Below are positions 8,059 through 16,066 of a DNA stretch of 64,000 nt, in pieces. A model generated the notes under the pieces. That model saw only the letters and a program-made list of their open reading frames with translations. It was not told the origin of the DNA and ran no database searches. This stretch comes from CAZQFV01 sp964592645 (GTDB lineage: Bacteria > Chloroflexota > Chloroflexia > DTKN01), in the NCBI GenBank assembly GCA_964592645.1, contig CAZQFV010000012.1:1-64000 (forward strand). Direction: 5' to 3'. The position numbers were made by a program, and so were the translations under genes. Positions within the stretch are counted from its first letter, which is position 1, and each line of letters opens with the position of its first letter.

Positions 8059-9009
8059 CTAGCGGCGACCCGCTTCCCCATCATAGCGCGGCAACAAGGC
8101 CGCCGCACCTTGGCGCAGGCGCACCCATCCGAGGATCACAAGGGCATTCGCCGCCGCATACGCCAATACCCCCACCATAGCACCGGCAAGGAGCAACGGG
8201 CTGGGGCTGGCCAGGGCCGACAGCGCCCCGCCGGCCGGCCGGACAAAGAACACGGCGGCCGCATACTCCAGGGGGACGATCTCCGGCCCCACCAGTACGG
8301 TGGACAGCAGCAGGTCCCAGGCCAGGTGGTGGCCCACGGCAATGGCCATCCGCCCCGTCAGCAGGTAGCACAGGCCGTACACGGCGGTGTCCAGGAAGAC
8401 GTACAGCAAAAAGATCGCCGGGCCGATGTGCATCACCGCCGAGATCAGCGCCGCCCCACCTACGGCGACGACGGCCCCGCCGACCAGGCCCAGCCGGCCC
8501 CGCGTCCCCTCGAACAGGTTGCGGATGTGGTAGGCACGGGCCAGTTCCTCGAAGAAGGCCACGCTCAGGTATTGCAGCAGCGCCAGCAGCAGCCCCACGC
8601 CCCAGGGCACCCCGTCCAGCCCCGAAACCGGCGCCGGCTCAATCGTCACCCAGCCCAGGGCCCAGGCCAGCAGCAGCAGCGCCACGATCGGCACCGCCGC
8701 CAGCACCAGGCCAAAGGCAAAATCGGCCCACCAGGCCGGGGCGGCCAGGTGCAGCCCCAGGTCGGCGAACGGCCGGCGGTCCAGCCAGCGCGCCGCCGCC
8801 GCCACCGTCAGCACCGTGGCGACAAAGAAGATGGTGTAGCGGGCCAGGTCCGCCCACGCGGCCGGGTCGAGCAATCTCCCCGTGGCCGCGCGCAGCGTAT
8901 ACCAGGGCAGGACGGCCAGAATGAGGTTGCCGGACAACTGGATCGCCAGCCGCCAGCCGGCGCGCAGCCGCCGTTCGTCGAGGTTCCAAAAGATGCGTCT
9001 CACCCCCAC
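8059..9009 (-). CDS. CPBP-family intramembrane metalloprotease
   Basis: 316 residues with about eight hydrophobic segments. The CPBP (Abi/CAAX-processing) motifs are present: EELAR after VAFF in the middle of the protein, an ALISAVMH segment providing a His, and GHHLAWD near residue 240 as motif with the last metal ligand. These place the active site inside the membrane. In bacteria such proteins process prenylated or small peptides, or give bacteriocin immunity; the substrate here is unknown. It is a single gene, convergent with fhs and downstream of the rubrerythrin terminator. Confidence 0.82.
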   Translation of the reverse strand: MGVRRIFWNLDERRLRAGWRLAIQLSGNLILAVLPWYTLRAATGRLLDPAAWADLARYTIFFVATVLTVAAAARWLDRRPFADLGLHLAAPAWWADFAFGLVLAAVPIVALLLLAWALGWVTIEPAPVSGLDGVPWGVGLLLALLQYLSVAFFEELARAYHIRNLFEGTRGRLGLVGGAVVAVGGAALISAVMHIGPAIFLLYVFLDTAVYGLCYLLTGRMAIAVGHHLAWDLLLSTVLVGPEIVPLEYAAAVFFVRPAGGALSALASPSPLLLAGAMVGVLAYAAANALVILGWVRLRQGAAALLPRYDGEAGRR

Positions 9010-9094
9010 CCCCCGCGCGGGAGACAGGTTGCCGGCTGCCCCAAGCGTGGAAGCATTATGCCCTAGGAGAAGCCACTCCCTGGAATCCGGGACA

Positions 9095-9131
9095 GCGGAA
9101 GGGGCCTCCCTTGGAGAGCGGCCCCTTCCGC
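9095..9131 (-). terminator. Terminator of the rubrerythrin gene
   Basis: A perfect 12 bp stem (GCGGAAGGGGCC and its complement) with a 13-base loop lies ten bases after the rubrerythrin stop codon on the minus strand. Confidence 0.65.
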
Positions 9132-9141
9132 GAATCCGGAC

Positions 9142-9645
9142 CTAAAAGGCGCGGAACTTGTCCTTCGGCGCGTTGCAGATCGGGCAGCGGTCGGGGGCGG
9201 TGCCCTCCACCGTGTAGCCGCAGACTTCGCAGATGTAGATGGTGCCCATGGCGACGTCCTGGCCGGCCTGCACCGCCTGGCGGGCCTGCTGGTACATCGC
9301 GGCGTGGATTTTCTCCGCCTCCAGGGCATAGTTCATGCTGCGGAGGGCCGATTTCTCCCCCTGCAGTTCGGCCACGGCGGCGTAGGCCGGGTACATCTCC
9401 TCGACCTCGAAGGTCTCCCCGCCGATGGCCTCGGCCAAGTTCTCGGCCGTGCCGGCGATGCCCCCCAGCGTGCGCAGGTGCCCGGTGGCATGGGCCTGCT
9501 CGGCGAAGGAGATGGCCCGGAAGAGGCGGGCGACGTTAGGGAAACCCTCTTTCTCGGCCTTGTCGGCAAAGGCCAGGTAGCGCATGTGGGCCTGGCTCTC
9601 GCCGGCGAACGCTGACTTGAGGTTGCTTTCGGTCATATTGCGCAT
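9142..9645 (-). CDS. rbr: Rubrerythrin
   Basis: 167 residues. The N-terminal ferritin-like domain has the paired diiron motifs AGESQAHMRY and FAEQAHATGH and later EMYPAYAAVA and EAEKIHAAMY. The C-terminal rubredoxin domain has CEVCGYTV and CPICNAPKDKF. Rubrerythrin reduces hydrogen peroxide in anaerobes using electrons delivered through rubredoxin. The start at 9645 was chosen because AGAGGAGA lies just upstream; a longer frame from 9693 reads into a repeat element. A rubredoxin, a metallothionein-like gene and a ferritin-like gene lie upstream on the same strand, forming an oxygen-defence cluster. Confidence 0.95.
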   Translation of the reverse strand: MRNMTESNLKSAFAGESQAHMRYLAFADKAEKEGFPNVARLFRAISFAEQAHATGHLRTLGGIAGTAENLAEAIGGETFEVEEMYPAYAAVAELQGEKSALRSMNYALEAEKIHAAMYQQARQAVQAGQDVAMGTIYICEVCGYTVEGTAPDRCPICNAPKDKFRAF

Positions 9646-9677
9646 CGTTTTCTCCTCTGATCCAATCACACTCGAAG

Positions 9678-9780
9678 CCATCTCATAAACCACAAAGGCT
9701 CAAAGGCCCGAAAGGTCCTTTGGGCATACCTTTTCCGATTTTCTTTGGGCCTCCGTGCCTTTGCGGCGATTATGAGATGG
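9678..9780. repeat. Inverted-repeat element, copy A
   Basis: A 103 bp element whose ends are CCATCTCATAA and TTATGAGATGG; inside each end lies an ACCACAAAGGC-like segment. Related sequences lie at 22690-22717 (half copy) and 56179-56265 (full copy). It sits between the rubrerythrin start and the upstream metallothionein-like gene and could fold as a long hairpin. Confidence 0.7.
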
Positions 9781-9855
9781 GTTCTCGGCCAACACAAACG
9801 ACCCGCGGCGAAGATGCAGCACGCTACGCCGCCGCGCTACAGGTCCGGCAACGGG

Positions 9856-10053
9856 CTAGGAAGCCGGTGGGTTCCGGCGATATTCCAGCTCTTCTTCCAG
9901 CGAAGCCCGGCTAACATCCGTGCGCCCGGCGCAGTCCTTGGACCGGCTGTCCTCGTAGGCGCAGGCCTCGCTGCAGTAGACCAGGCGGCCGCGGCGCACA
10001 CCCTCGCCCTCGATCTCCTCCTGGCAATTGGGGCAGATCTGGCGCTCGCTCAT
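9856..10053 (-). CDS. Metallothionein-like small zinc-binding protein
   Basis: 65 residues. CPNCQEEI near the N-terminus, then LVYCSEACA and a later Cys resemble the bacterial metallothionein-like and related zinc-ribbon proteins, in which such Cys pairs bind zinc; YCSEACA is the family hallmark. Only five Cys are present, fewer than in true metallothioneins, so it may bind one metal. GGGAGGT precedes the ATG. It starts 13 bases after the rubredoxin stop, so the two are probably co-translated from one message. A role in metal buffering during oxidative stress is an inference from neighbours. Confidence 0.65.
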   Translation of the reverse strand: MSERQICPNCQEEIEGEGVRRGRLVYCSEACAYEDSRSKDCAGRTDVSRASLEEELEYRRNPPAS

Positions 10054-10066
10054 AGGACCTCCCATA

Positions 10067-10228
10067 CTAAGCCATCTTTTCGAACATGTCTTTGCTGGCG
10101 CCGCACTGCGGACACACCCAATCGTCGGGGATATCCTCGAAGCGCGTGCCGGGCGCGATGCCACCGTCCGGATCGCCAACCTCGGGATCATAGATGTACC
10201 CACAGGCCAGGCATTCCCACTTATCCAT
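10067..10228 (-). CDS. Rubredoxin
   Basis: 53 residues, too short for most gene calls. MDKWECLACGYIYDPEVGD and VCPQCGASKDMF give the two CxxCG knuckles that bind one iron, with the usual aromatic residues and the PDDWVCP signature. AAGGAGGT lies eight bases before the ATG. Rubredoxin is the usual electron donor to rubrerythrin, whose gene lies downstream in the same direction. Very high confidence in identity. Confidence 0.95.
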   Translation of the reverse strand: MDKWECLACGYIYDPEVGDPDGGIAPGTRFEDIPDDWVCPQCGASKDMFEKMA

Positions 10229-10349
10229 TACGCGACCTCCTTTTCATTGCCGTTTCCCGCTTCTCGGTTTCCGGTTCTGATCTCAGCTCTCAATTGCCAG
10301 CTCGCGGCTTCCGGCTTCCCACCTGCAACCCTCAACCGGCAGCCCGCCC

Positions 10350-10859
10350 CTACGGTCCAAAATGGACCATCTCCTGCCCCAGGTCAAAGACCTCGACCCG
10401 GTAGTAGGTCGGAAAGCGCTGGATCATCTCCAGCTCGTTGCGCAGCAGCTCATAGTGGCCGTGCTCCATACGGCTCAGGTAGGTCAGGCTGGAGCGGGCG
10501 TTCTCCTCCTGGGCCCGGCCGGCCTGCTCCGCGTAGAAGCGCTCCGACATCTGCTCGGCCTCCATCGCCAGGCGGAAGAGATTGGGGACGTCGGCCCCTT
10601 CCTGGATCGCCGCGGCGACCGTCGGCACCAACGACTGCGGCGGCAGCGCCAGCGGCACCTCGGGGAAAAGGCGCCGATAGGCCGTCTCCAGGATGCGGCG
10701 ATGCTTCTCCTCCTCCTGCACCAGGAAGCCCAGTCGCTCCTTCAGGTCCAGGTTGACTACCTTCGCGGCCATGTGCCGGTACAGGCCGGCCGCCTCGATC
10801 TCGGACTTGATGGCTACTCCCAGGATCTCCAGGGGAGTCAGGTCGTTCGCAATGGCCAT
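10350..10859 (-). CDS. Ferritin-like (rubrerythrin-domain) protein
   Basis: 169 residues, mostly helical. Two Glu-rich helices carry EIEAAGLYRHMA, then EEEKHRRILE, and later EAEQMSERFY and RMEHGHYELL, which supply the E and ExxH ligands of a ferritin-like diiron site. There is no rubredoxin tail. Start ATG 10859 has GAGGAGGT just upstream; the longer frame to 10949 lacks support. It is the first gene of the oxygen-stress cluster. Role: likely peroxide reduction or iron handling; the precise reaction is not known. Confidence 0.8.
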   Translation of the reverse strand: MAIANDLTPLEILGVAIKSEIEAAGLYRHMAAKVVNLDLKERLGFLVQEEEKHRRILETAYRRLFPEVPLALPPQSLVPTVAAAIQEGADVPNLFRLAMEAEQMSERFYAEQAGRAQEENARSSLTYLSRMEHGHYELLRNELEMIQRFPTYYRVEVFDLGQEMVHFGP

Positions 10860-11027
10860 GGGACCTCCTCGGTGTACAGACTCGCTCCTCGATAGTTCCC
10901 ATTCTACCACGAGTCCGCCGTTCCGGTCAACTGCCGCGAGCAAAGGCAAGGCGCGTCTGCCTCGCTACGGCGTCCATGATAACGGCCCGGGGGCGAAATT
11001 TCGGGAAGCTACATCACTTCTGTACAG

Positions 11028-11056
11028 TTGGTGCTACGGGGCAGTTGTGCTATAAT
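11028..11056 (+). promoter_or_regulatory. Strong promoter of the two-gene FAD oxidase operon
   Basis: TTGGTG at 11028-11033 and a perfect TATAAT at 11051-11056 with a 17 bp spacer. TGTGC immediately before TATAAT gives an extended -10 element. Confidence 0.7.
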
Positions 11057-11098
11057 ACGCCACGGCAAACCTGCCCGTCAATGAACAAGGAGGTTCCA

Positions 11099-13195
11099 TT
11101 GACCGACCACCGCATCGACAGACACCCCATCCTGCCTATCGAACCCGGCGAACACCTCACCTTTTACTGGAAGGGCCGGCCGCTGGAGGCCCGGTCCGGC
11201 GAGATGATCGCCACCGCTCTCTTTGCCCACGGCGAGCGGGTCTTTGGCCATCACCACAAAGACGGCGCCCCCCAGGGCATCTTCTGCGCCAACGGACAGT
11301 GCGCGCAGTGCCTGGTCCTGGTCGACGGCCGGCCGGTCAAGGCCTGCATGGAGCCCGTCCGCGCCGGGATGCGCGTGGAGCCGGTGGACGGGCTGCCGGC
11401 GCTGCCCCCGGTGGCCGCGCCCGGCCAGATGCACGAGATCGAGCAGCTCGCCGTGGAGGTGCTGATCATCGGCGGCGGGCCGGCCGGCCTTTCGGCGGCC
11501 AACGAGCTCGGCGCGCTCGGCATCGGCACCCTCCTGGTGGACGACAAGCACCGCCTGGGCGGCAAGCTCGTTCTGCAGACCCACCGCTTCTTCGGCTCCG
11601 TCGGCGCCGTCTTCGCCGGCACCCGCGGCATCGATATCGCCACCAAGTTGGAGGAGCAGGTCCGGCAACACAGCAGCGTCCAGATTTGGCTGCGCAGCAC
11701 CGCCCTGGCCGTCTTCAGCGATGGGCTGGTGGGCATCCTGAAAGAGAACGCGCGTTACGTGTTGGTAAAGCCACAGGTGCTGCTCTGCGCCGCCGGGGCG
11801 CGGGAAAAGTCGCTTTCCTTCCGCGGCAACACCCTCCCCGGCGTCTACGGCGCCGGCGCCTTTCAGACACTGGCCAACCGCGACCTGGTGCGGCCGGCCC
11901 GCCGCCTCTTTATCGTCGGCGGCGGCAACGTCGGCCTCATCGCCGGCTACCACGCCCTGCAGGCCGGCATCCAGGTCGTCGGCCTGGTCGAGGCCCTGCC
12001 CGAGTGCGGCGGCTACAAGGTGCACAAGGACAAGCTGGCCCGCATGGGCGTGCCCATCTATACCTCGCACACCATCGTCAGCGCCAACGGCCACGAGTCG
12101 GTCGAATCGGTGACCATCGCCCAGGTCGACGGCCGCTTCCGGCCCATCGCCGGCACCGAGCGTTCCTTCGAGTGCGACACCGTGCTCATCGCCGTGGGGC
12201 TGGACCCGGTCAACGAGTTCTACCTCAAGGCCCAGGAGTACGGCATGCCGGCCTACGCTGCCGGCGACGCCGAGGAGATCGCCGAGGCCTCGGCGGCCAT
12301 CTTCTCCGGCAAGATCAAGGGGCTGGAGATCGCCCAGGCGTTGGGCCACGGCGTCGGTCCGATCCCGCCCGACTGGTACCACATGGCCGAGATCCTGAAA
12401 TCCAAGCCCGGCGCGGTGCGGACGGAATCCCCGCCCGAGGCCGAGGAAGGCGTCTTTCCCGTCTTTCATTGCCTGCAGGAGATCCCCTGCGATCCCTGCA
12501 CCGCCGTCTGCAAACAGGGCCTGATCCGCATCGACCCCAACGACATCCGCGCCATCCCCCACTTTGCCCACGACGAGGGCCGCTGCAGCGGCTGCCAGCG
12601 CTGCGTCACCAACTGCCCCGGCCTGGCCATCACCCTGGTGGACTATCGCCAGGACGCCGACTTTCCCACCGTGACCCTGGCCTACGAGTTCCTCCAGGAC
12701 AGCATCGCCGTCGGCGACACGGTGACCGTGCTGGACACGGAGGGCGCCGTGCTGGGCGCGGTGGAGGTGTTGAGCGCGCGGGCCATCAAGGCCAACGACC
12801 GCACCATCGAGGTCAAGGTGCGGGCGCCGCGGGCCATCGCCAAGCGCATCGCCGGCATCCGCGTGCAGCCCCCCGAGGTGGGCACGGCGCTGGGCCGCTA
12901 CGTGCAGCGCACCGCCGACGACGAGATCGTCTGCCGCTGCGAGCGCGTCACGGCCGGCGAGATCCGCGCCCTGATCCGCCAGGGCTGCCGCGACATCAGC
13001 GAGATCAAGGCCGTGACGCGGGCCGGGATGGGGGCCTGCGGGGCCAAGACCTGCACGGCGCTGGTGCGCCGTCTGTTCCGCGAGGAGGGCATCCCCGACG
13101 CCGAGGTGGTCGACCAACCCAAGCGCCCGCTCTTCGTGGAGGTGCCGCTGGGCACCTTTGCCGGCATCGTCGACGAGGAGGCGCGCCATGGCTAA
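11099..13195 (+). CDS. Large FAD/Fe-S subunit of an amine or opine oxidase (SoxA/OoxA/HcnAB-like)
   Basis: About 698 residues. In order: an N-terminal 2Fe-2S domain (IFCANGQCAQCLVLVDG), an FAD-binding GGGPAGLSAANE, a second nucleotide motif GGGNVGLIAGY, a ferredoxin-like CSGCQRCVTNCP, and a C-terminal BFD-like cluster domain (CRCERVTAGEI with later CGAKTC). This matches the alpha subunits of heterotetrameric sarcosine, proline, octopine/nopaline oxidases and dehydrogenases. The best start is TTG 11099, five bases after AAGGAGG; ATG 11081 lies upstream without such a site. Its end overlaps the next gene by eight bases. The substrate cannot be read from sequence. Confidence 0.85.
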   Translation: MTDHRIDRHPILPIEPGEHLTFYWKGRPLEARSGEMIATALFAHGERVFGHHHKDGAPQGIFCANGQCAQCLVLVDGRPVKACMEPVRAGMRVEPVDGLPALPPVAAPGQMHEIEQLAVEVLIIGGGPAGLSAANELGALGIGTLLVDDKHRLGGKLVLQTHRFFGSVGAVFAGTRGIDIATKLEEQVRQHSSVQIWLRSTALAVFSDGLVGILKENARYVLVKPQVLLCAAGAREKSLSFRGNTLPGVYGAGAFQTLANRDLVRPARRLFIVGGGNVGLIAGYHALQAGIQVVGLVEALPECGGYKVHKDKLARMGVPIYTSHTIVSANGHESVESVTIAQVDGRFRPIAGTERSFECDTVLIAVGLDPVNEFYLKAQEYGMPAYAAGDAEEIAEASAAIFSGKIKGLEIAQALGHGVGPIPPDWYHMAEILKSKPGAVRTESPPEAEEGVFPVFHCLQEIPCDPCTAVCKQGLIRIDPNDIRAIPHFAHDEGRCSGCQRCVTNCPGLAITLVDYRQDADFPTVTLAYEFLQDSIAVGDTVTVLDTEGAVLGAVEVLSARAIKANDRTIEVKVRAPRAIAKRIAGIRVQPPEVGTALGRYVQRTADDEIVCRCERVTAGEIRALIRQGCRDISEIKAVTRAGMGACGAKTCTALVRRLFREEGIPDAEVVDQPKRPLFVEVPLGTFAGIVDEEARHG

Positions 13196-14342
13196 GGCCT
13201 ACGACGCCATCGTCATCGGCGCAGGGAGCGTGGGCGTGCCGGCCGCTTTCGAGATGTCCCGCGCCGGCCTGCGGGTGCTGGTGATCGACCGCATGGCCAG
13301 CGCCGGCCAGGGCTCCAACAAGTCGGCCATCGGCGGCATCCGCGCCACCCACTCCGACCCGGCCAAGATCCGCCTCTGCCTGCGCTCCATCGCCATCGTC
13401 TCTTCCTGGAAAGAGACCTACGGCGACGCCATCGAATGGTACCCCGGCGGGTATGTCTTTGTCGCCTACCGCGAGCGCGAGGAAAAGATCCTGAAGGACC
13501 TGCTGGTGACCCAGCAGGCGTACGGGTTGAACATCCGCTGGCACGACAAACAGGAGCTGCTGCAGATCGTCCCCGACCTGAACCCGGCCGGACTCCTCGG
13601 CGGGACCTTTTCCCCCGACGACGGCCACGCCTCGCCGCTGCTGACCAACTATGCCTACTACAGGCACGCCCGCCAGCAGGGGGCCGACTTTCTCTTCCGC
13701 ACCCAGGTGACCGGCCTGATCGTCGAGGGCGGGCGGGTCCGGGGTGTGCGCACCGACCGCGGGGAGTACGGCGCCCCGGTGGTCATCAACGCCGCCGGCG
13801 GCGCCGCGGCGGAAGTGGCCCAGTGGGCCGACATCACCGTCCCGGTACGGCCGGACTCGCACGAGGCCGCAGTGACCGAACCGGTGGCCCGCTTCCTGAA
13901 CCCTATGGTCGTGGACATCCGTCCGGCGGCCGGCTCGGCCAACTACTACTTTTACCAGCACTACACCGGGCAGGTCATCTTCTGCATCACCCCCAGCCCC
14001 AGCATCTGGGGCAGCGACATCCGCGAGACCAGCGTCTTTCTGCCGCAGGTAGCCCGGCGCATGGTCGACCTAATGCCCCGCCTACAGAACCTGCGCGTCC
14101 GCCGCACCTGGCGCGGCCTCTACCCGATGACGCCGGATGGCCTCCCCATCGTCGGCTGGAGCAGGGAGGTGGAGGGCTTTCTCCTGGCCGTGGGTATGTG
14201 CGGGCAGGGTTATATGCTCGGCCCCGGTCTGGCCGAACTCCTGTCGCGGATGGTGCAGGGGAAGATGGAAGAAGAGGACCACATGGTGCTGAAATACCTC
14301 TCGCCGTACCGCGAGTTCGCGGGGGTAGAGAAGCTGAAGTAG
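13188..14342 (+). CDS. FAD-dependent oxidoreductase, DAO-family beta subunit (SoxB/OoxB-like)
   Basis: 384 residues. The FAD-binding fingerprint IVIGAGSVGVPAAFEMSRAG is at residues 8-27, followed by QGSNKSAIGGIR, typical of the D-amino-acid oxidase and sarcosine oxidase beta families. The C-terminal GLYPMTPDGLPIVGW and CGQGYMLGPGLAELL are the second flavin contact region. It overlaps the larger subunit gene by ATGGCTAA, which implies coupled translation. Together the two subunits would oxidise a secondary amine, imino acid or opine and pass electrons through Fe-S centres. An opine dehydrogenase-like gene lies 7 kb away; a link is only suggestive. Confidence 0.85.
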   Translation: MAKAYDAIVIGAGSVGVPAAFEMSRAGLRVLVIDRMASAGQGSNKSAIGGIRATHSDPAKIRLCLRSIAIVSSWKETYGDAIEWYPGGYVFVAYREREEKILKDLLVTQQAYGLNIRWHDKQELLQIVPDLNPAGLLGGTFSPDDGHASPLLTNYAYYRHARQQGADFLFRTQVTGLIVEGGRVRGVRTDRGEYGAPVVINAAGGAAAEVAQWADITVPVRPDSHEAAVTEPVARFLNPMVVDIRPAAGSANYYFYQHYTGQVIFCITPSPSIWGSDIRETSVFLPQVARRMVDLMPRLQNLRVRRTWRGLYPMTPDGLPIVGWSREVEGFLLAVGMCGQGYMLGPGLAELLSRMVQGKMEEEDHMVLKYLSPYREFAGVEKLK

Positions 14343-14363
14343 GGTACGAGGACGAAAGTAGAG

Positions 14364-14465
14364 CTAGGAGAAGCCGTCGCTCATGATCAGGCGCTGCCCA
14401 TCGTAGGCCAGCCCCCAACCCTGGCCGGTATAGGAAAAGGCGCCGATCACGGAATCGGCCAACCT
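14364..14465 (-). pseudogene. Remnant of glutaminyl-peptide cyclotransferase (glutamine cyclotransferase)
   Basis: A 30-odd codon stretch reads GAFSYTGQGWGLAYDG and RLIMSDGFS before a TAG. The motif Y-x-G-x-GWGL-x-YDG followed by L-x-MSDG is characteristic of glutamine cyclotransferases. A stop codon lies immediately upstream and the C-terminal part is absent, so only one blade-like fragment is left. Confidence 0.55.
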
Positions 14466-14497
14466 TCATCGTGCTCCGGCCGGCGTCGAAAAGTTCC

Positions 14498-14965
14498 CTA
14501 GAGCCCTTCGATTACCGCCAGGGCCTCCTCGGGCCGGGGCAGTTCCTTGATCGGATAGACCCGAACAAAGCGCACGATGCCCTGCTTGTCGATGACAAAG
14601 ACGGCGCGCTCCGAGGTGCCCTGGGGGCGCAGGATGCCGTACTGGCGGGCGACCTCGCCGCCGGGGAAGTCGGCCAGCAGCGGGAACGACTTGACCCCGA
14701 TGGCCTGGGCCCAGGCGTCCTTGCTGGGGAGGGCGTCCACGCTCAAGCCCAGGATCTGGGTGTCGAGCTGGTCGAAGCGCTCATGGGCCAGCTCCAGCAG
14801 CACCATCTGCCCCGTGCATACCGAGGTAAAGGCCAACGGGTGGAACGACAACACCACGTTCTTCTTTCCACGGTACTCGCTCAAAGTCACCTTGCTCCCC
14901 ATGCTGCCGCGGAGCGTAAAGTCGGGGGCCTCTGCCCCCACCCGGATCGGTCTTTGTTCAGACAT
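14498..14965 (-). CDS. Peroxiredoxin, AhpE-like 1-Cys type
   Basis: 155 residues of the AhpC/TSA fold. The peroxidatic Cys is in HPLAFTSVCTGQM, and the catalytic Arg is in the C-terminal half. It is the only Cys in the protein, so the enzyme should rely on an external thiol for resolution. The second ATG (14965) was chosen because GAGGAGG is five bases away; the first ATG is only two bases from it. It faces the FAD oxidase operon convergently and may detoxify peroxide, though that is inference. Confidence 0.88.
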   Translation of the reverse strand: MSEQRPIRVGAEAPDFTLRGSMGSKVTLSEYRGKKNVVLSFHPLAFTSVCTGQMVLLELAHERFDQLDTQILGLSVDALPSKDAWAQAIGVKSFPLLADFPGGEVARQYGILRPQGTSERAVFVIDKQGIVRFVRVYPIKELPRPEEALAVIEGL

Positions 14966-15088
14966 CATAGCCTCCTCAGCGGGTCGAACGTTGCAGGTTG
15001 AAAGTTGAAGGTCGTCTTTCTCTCTCGCACCTGCCGCCCTCACAGTTCGGCTCTCAGCTCTCTGCTCTCTGCTCTCATCCCTCCCCCG

Positions 15089-15673
15089 TCAGCCCCTCCC
15101 CCCGTAGCGCTCCTCCCTCCAGGGGTCGCCGTTCATGTGGTAGCCGGCCTCCTCCCAGAAGCCGGGCACATCGTGATCGAGAAACTCGAAGGCGCGCACC
15201 CACTTGGCGCTCTTCCAAAAGTAGCGCGAGGGCACCACCAGCCGCAGCGGCCAGCCGTGCTCGGGGGTGAGCTCGCGGCCCTCGTAGCTCCAGGCCAGGA
15301 GGTTGTCCGGGGCCAGAAGGACATCCAGGGCCATGTTGGTGGTCCAGCCGTTCTCGGCGTGCACCAGGACATAGCGCGCGGCCGGTTGCAATCGGACATG
15401 CTGCATCACCTCCTGGATCGCGACCCCCTCCCAGTGGGTGTCGAGCATGCTCCAGGTGGTGACACAGTGTATATCGCAGGTCTGCTGCACGCCGGGCAGG
15501 GCGCGAATCTGCGGGTAGCTCCAGCGGACCTCTTGCTCAACCAGGCCAAAGATGCGGAAATCCCACCTCTTGATATCCACTTGCGGCACGGGTCCATAGT
15601 GCAGCACGGGCAGGCGCCCCACCAGGCGCTGGCCGGGGGGAATGCGGCGGCGAAGCTCCTCGTTCGAAACCAT
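15089..15673 (-). CDS. Sulfite-oxidase-fold molybdopterin oxidoreductase
   Basis: 194 residues consisting only of the molybdopterin domain of the sulfite oxidase/YedY family. The Mo-ligand Cys is in DIHCVTTWS, and ENGWTTNMALD and HGWPLRLVVPSRYFWKSAKWV are the usual cofactor-binding segments. No signal peptide is visible, so it may be cytoplasmic, unlike YedY/MsrP. The length is typical of small bacterial members whose substrate is unknown. ATG 15673 has AGGAGG upstream. moeA, needed for Mo insertion, lies 3 kb away in the same window. Confidence 0.85.
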   Translation of the reverse strand: MVSNEELRRRIPPGQRLVGRLPVLHYGPVPQVDIKRWDFRIFGLVEQEVRWSYPQIRALPGVQQTCDIHCVTTWSMLDTHWEGVAIQEVMQHVRLQPAARYVLVHAENGWTTNMALDVLLAPDNLLAWSYEGRELTPEHGWPLRLVVPSRYFWKSAKWVRAFEFLDHDVPGFWEEAGYHMNGDPWREERYGGRG

Positions 15674-15727
15674 CGGCACCTCCTACGATCCACCGGAGAT
15701 TTTAGCACATCTGCCGGGCAGAGGCAA

Positions 15728-16030
15728 ATGGGGAACGCAGCGGACCTGAAGGGCCAGGCCCTGCTCGGATCGGGACAGCCCGCGGAGGCTGCCGCCGTAC
15801 TGCGCACGACAGAGGAACAGGCCCGCGCCCTGGGCCATCGCCAACGCCTGTGGAAGATCCTCGGCGCCCTGGGGGAGTGCGAGGCGCTCCTGGGGAACGC
15901 CGCCGCCGCCGAAGCGGCCTATCGCCAGGCCGGCCAAGTGGTGGAGGCCATCGCCGCAACCATCGACGACCCCCAACTGCGGGAGTCATTCCTGGGGAGG
16001 GCGGATGTGGCAGCAGTTAGGAAGCGGACT
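15728..16030 (+). pseudogene. C-terminal remnant of a TPR-type regulator
   Basis: About 100 codons read as tetratricopeptide-like helices (ALLGSGQPAEAAAVLRTTEE, ALLGNAAAAEAAYRQAGQVV) and end with ATIDDPQLRESFLGRADVAA, a tail found at the C-terminus of large LAL and SARP-type regulators. The rest of such a gene is missing, there is no ribosome site and the frame runs on into antisense of glnA. It fills most of the 15674-16066 interval; nothing else is seen there. Confidence 0.55.
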
Positions 16031-16066
16031 GTGATAAGCGGAGCGGGCAAGCGGTTGGACCGATGC

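Noticed and set aside
10229..10349. A gene in the low-complexity stretch with CAGCTCTCA-like repeats before the rubredoxin gene
   Set aside because: It holds only short degenerate repeats (similar to those near 15040-15090) without codon structure.
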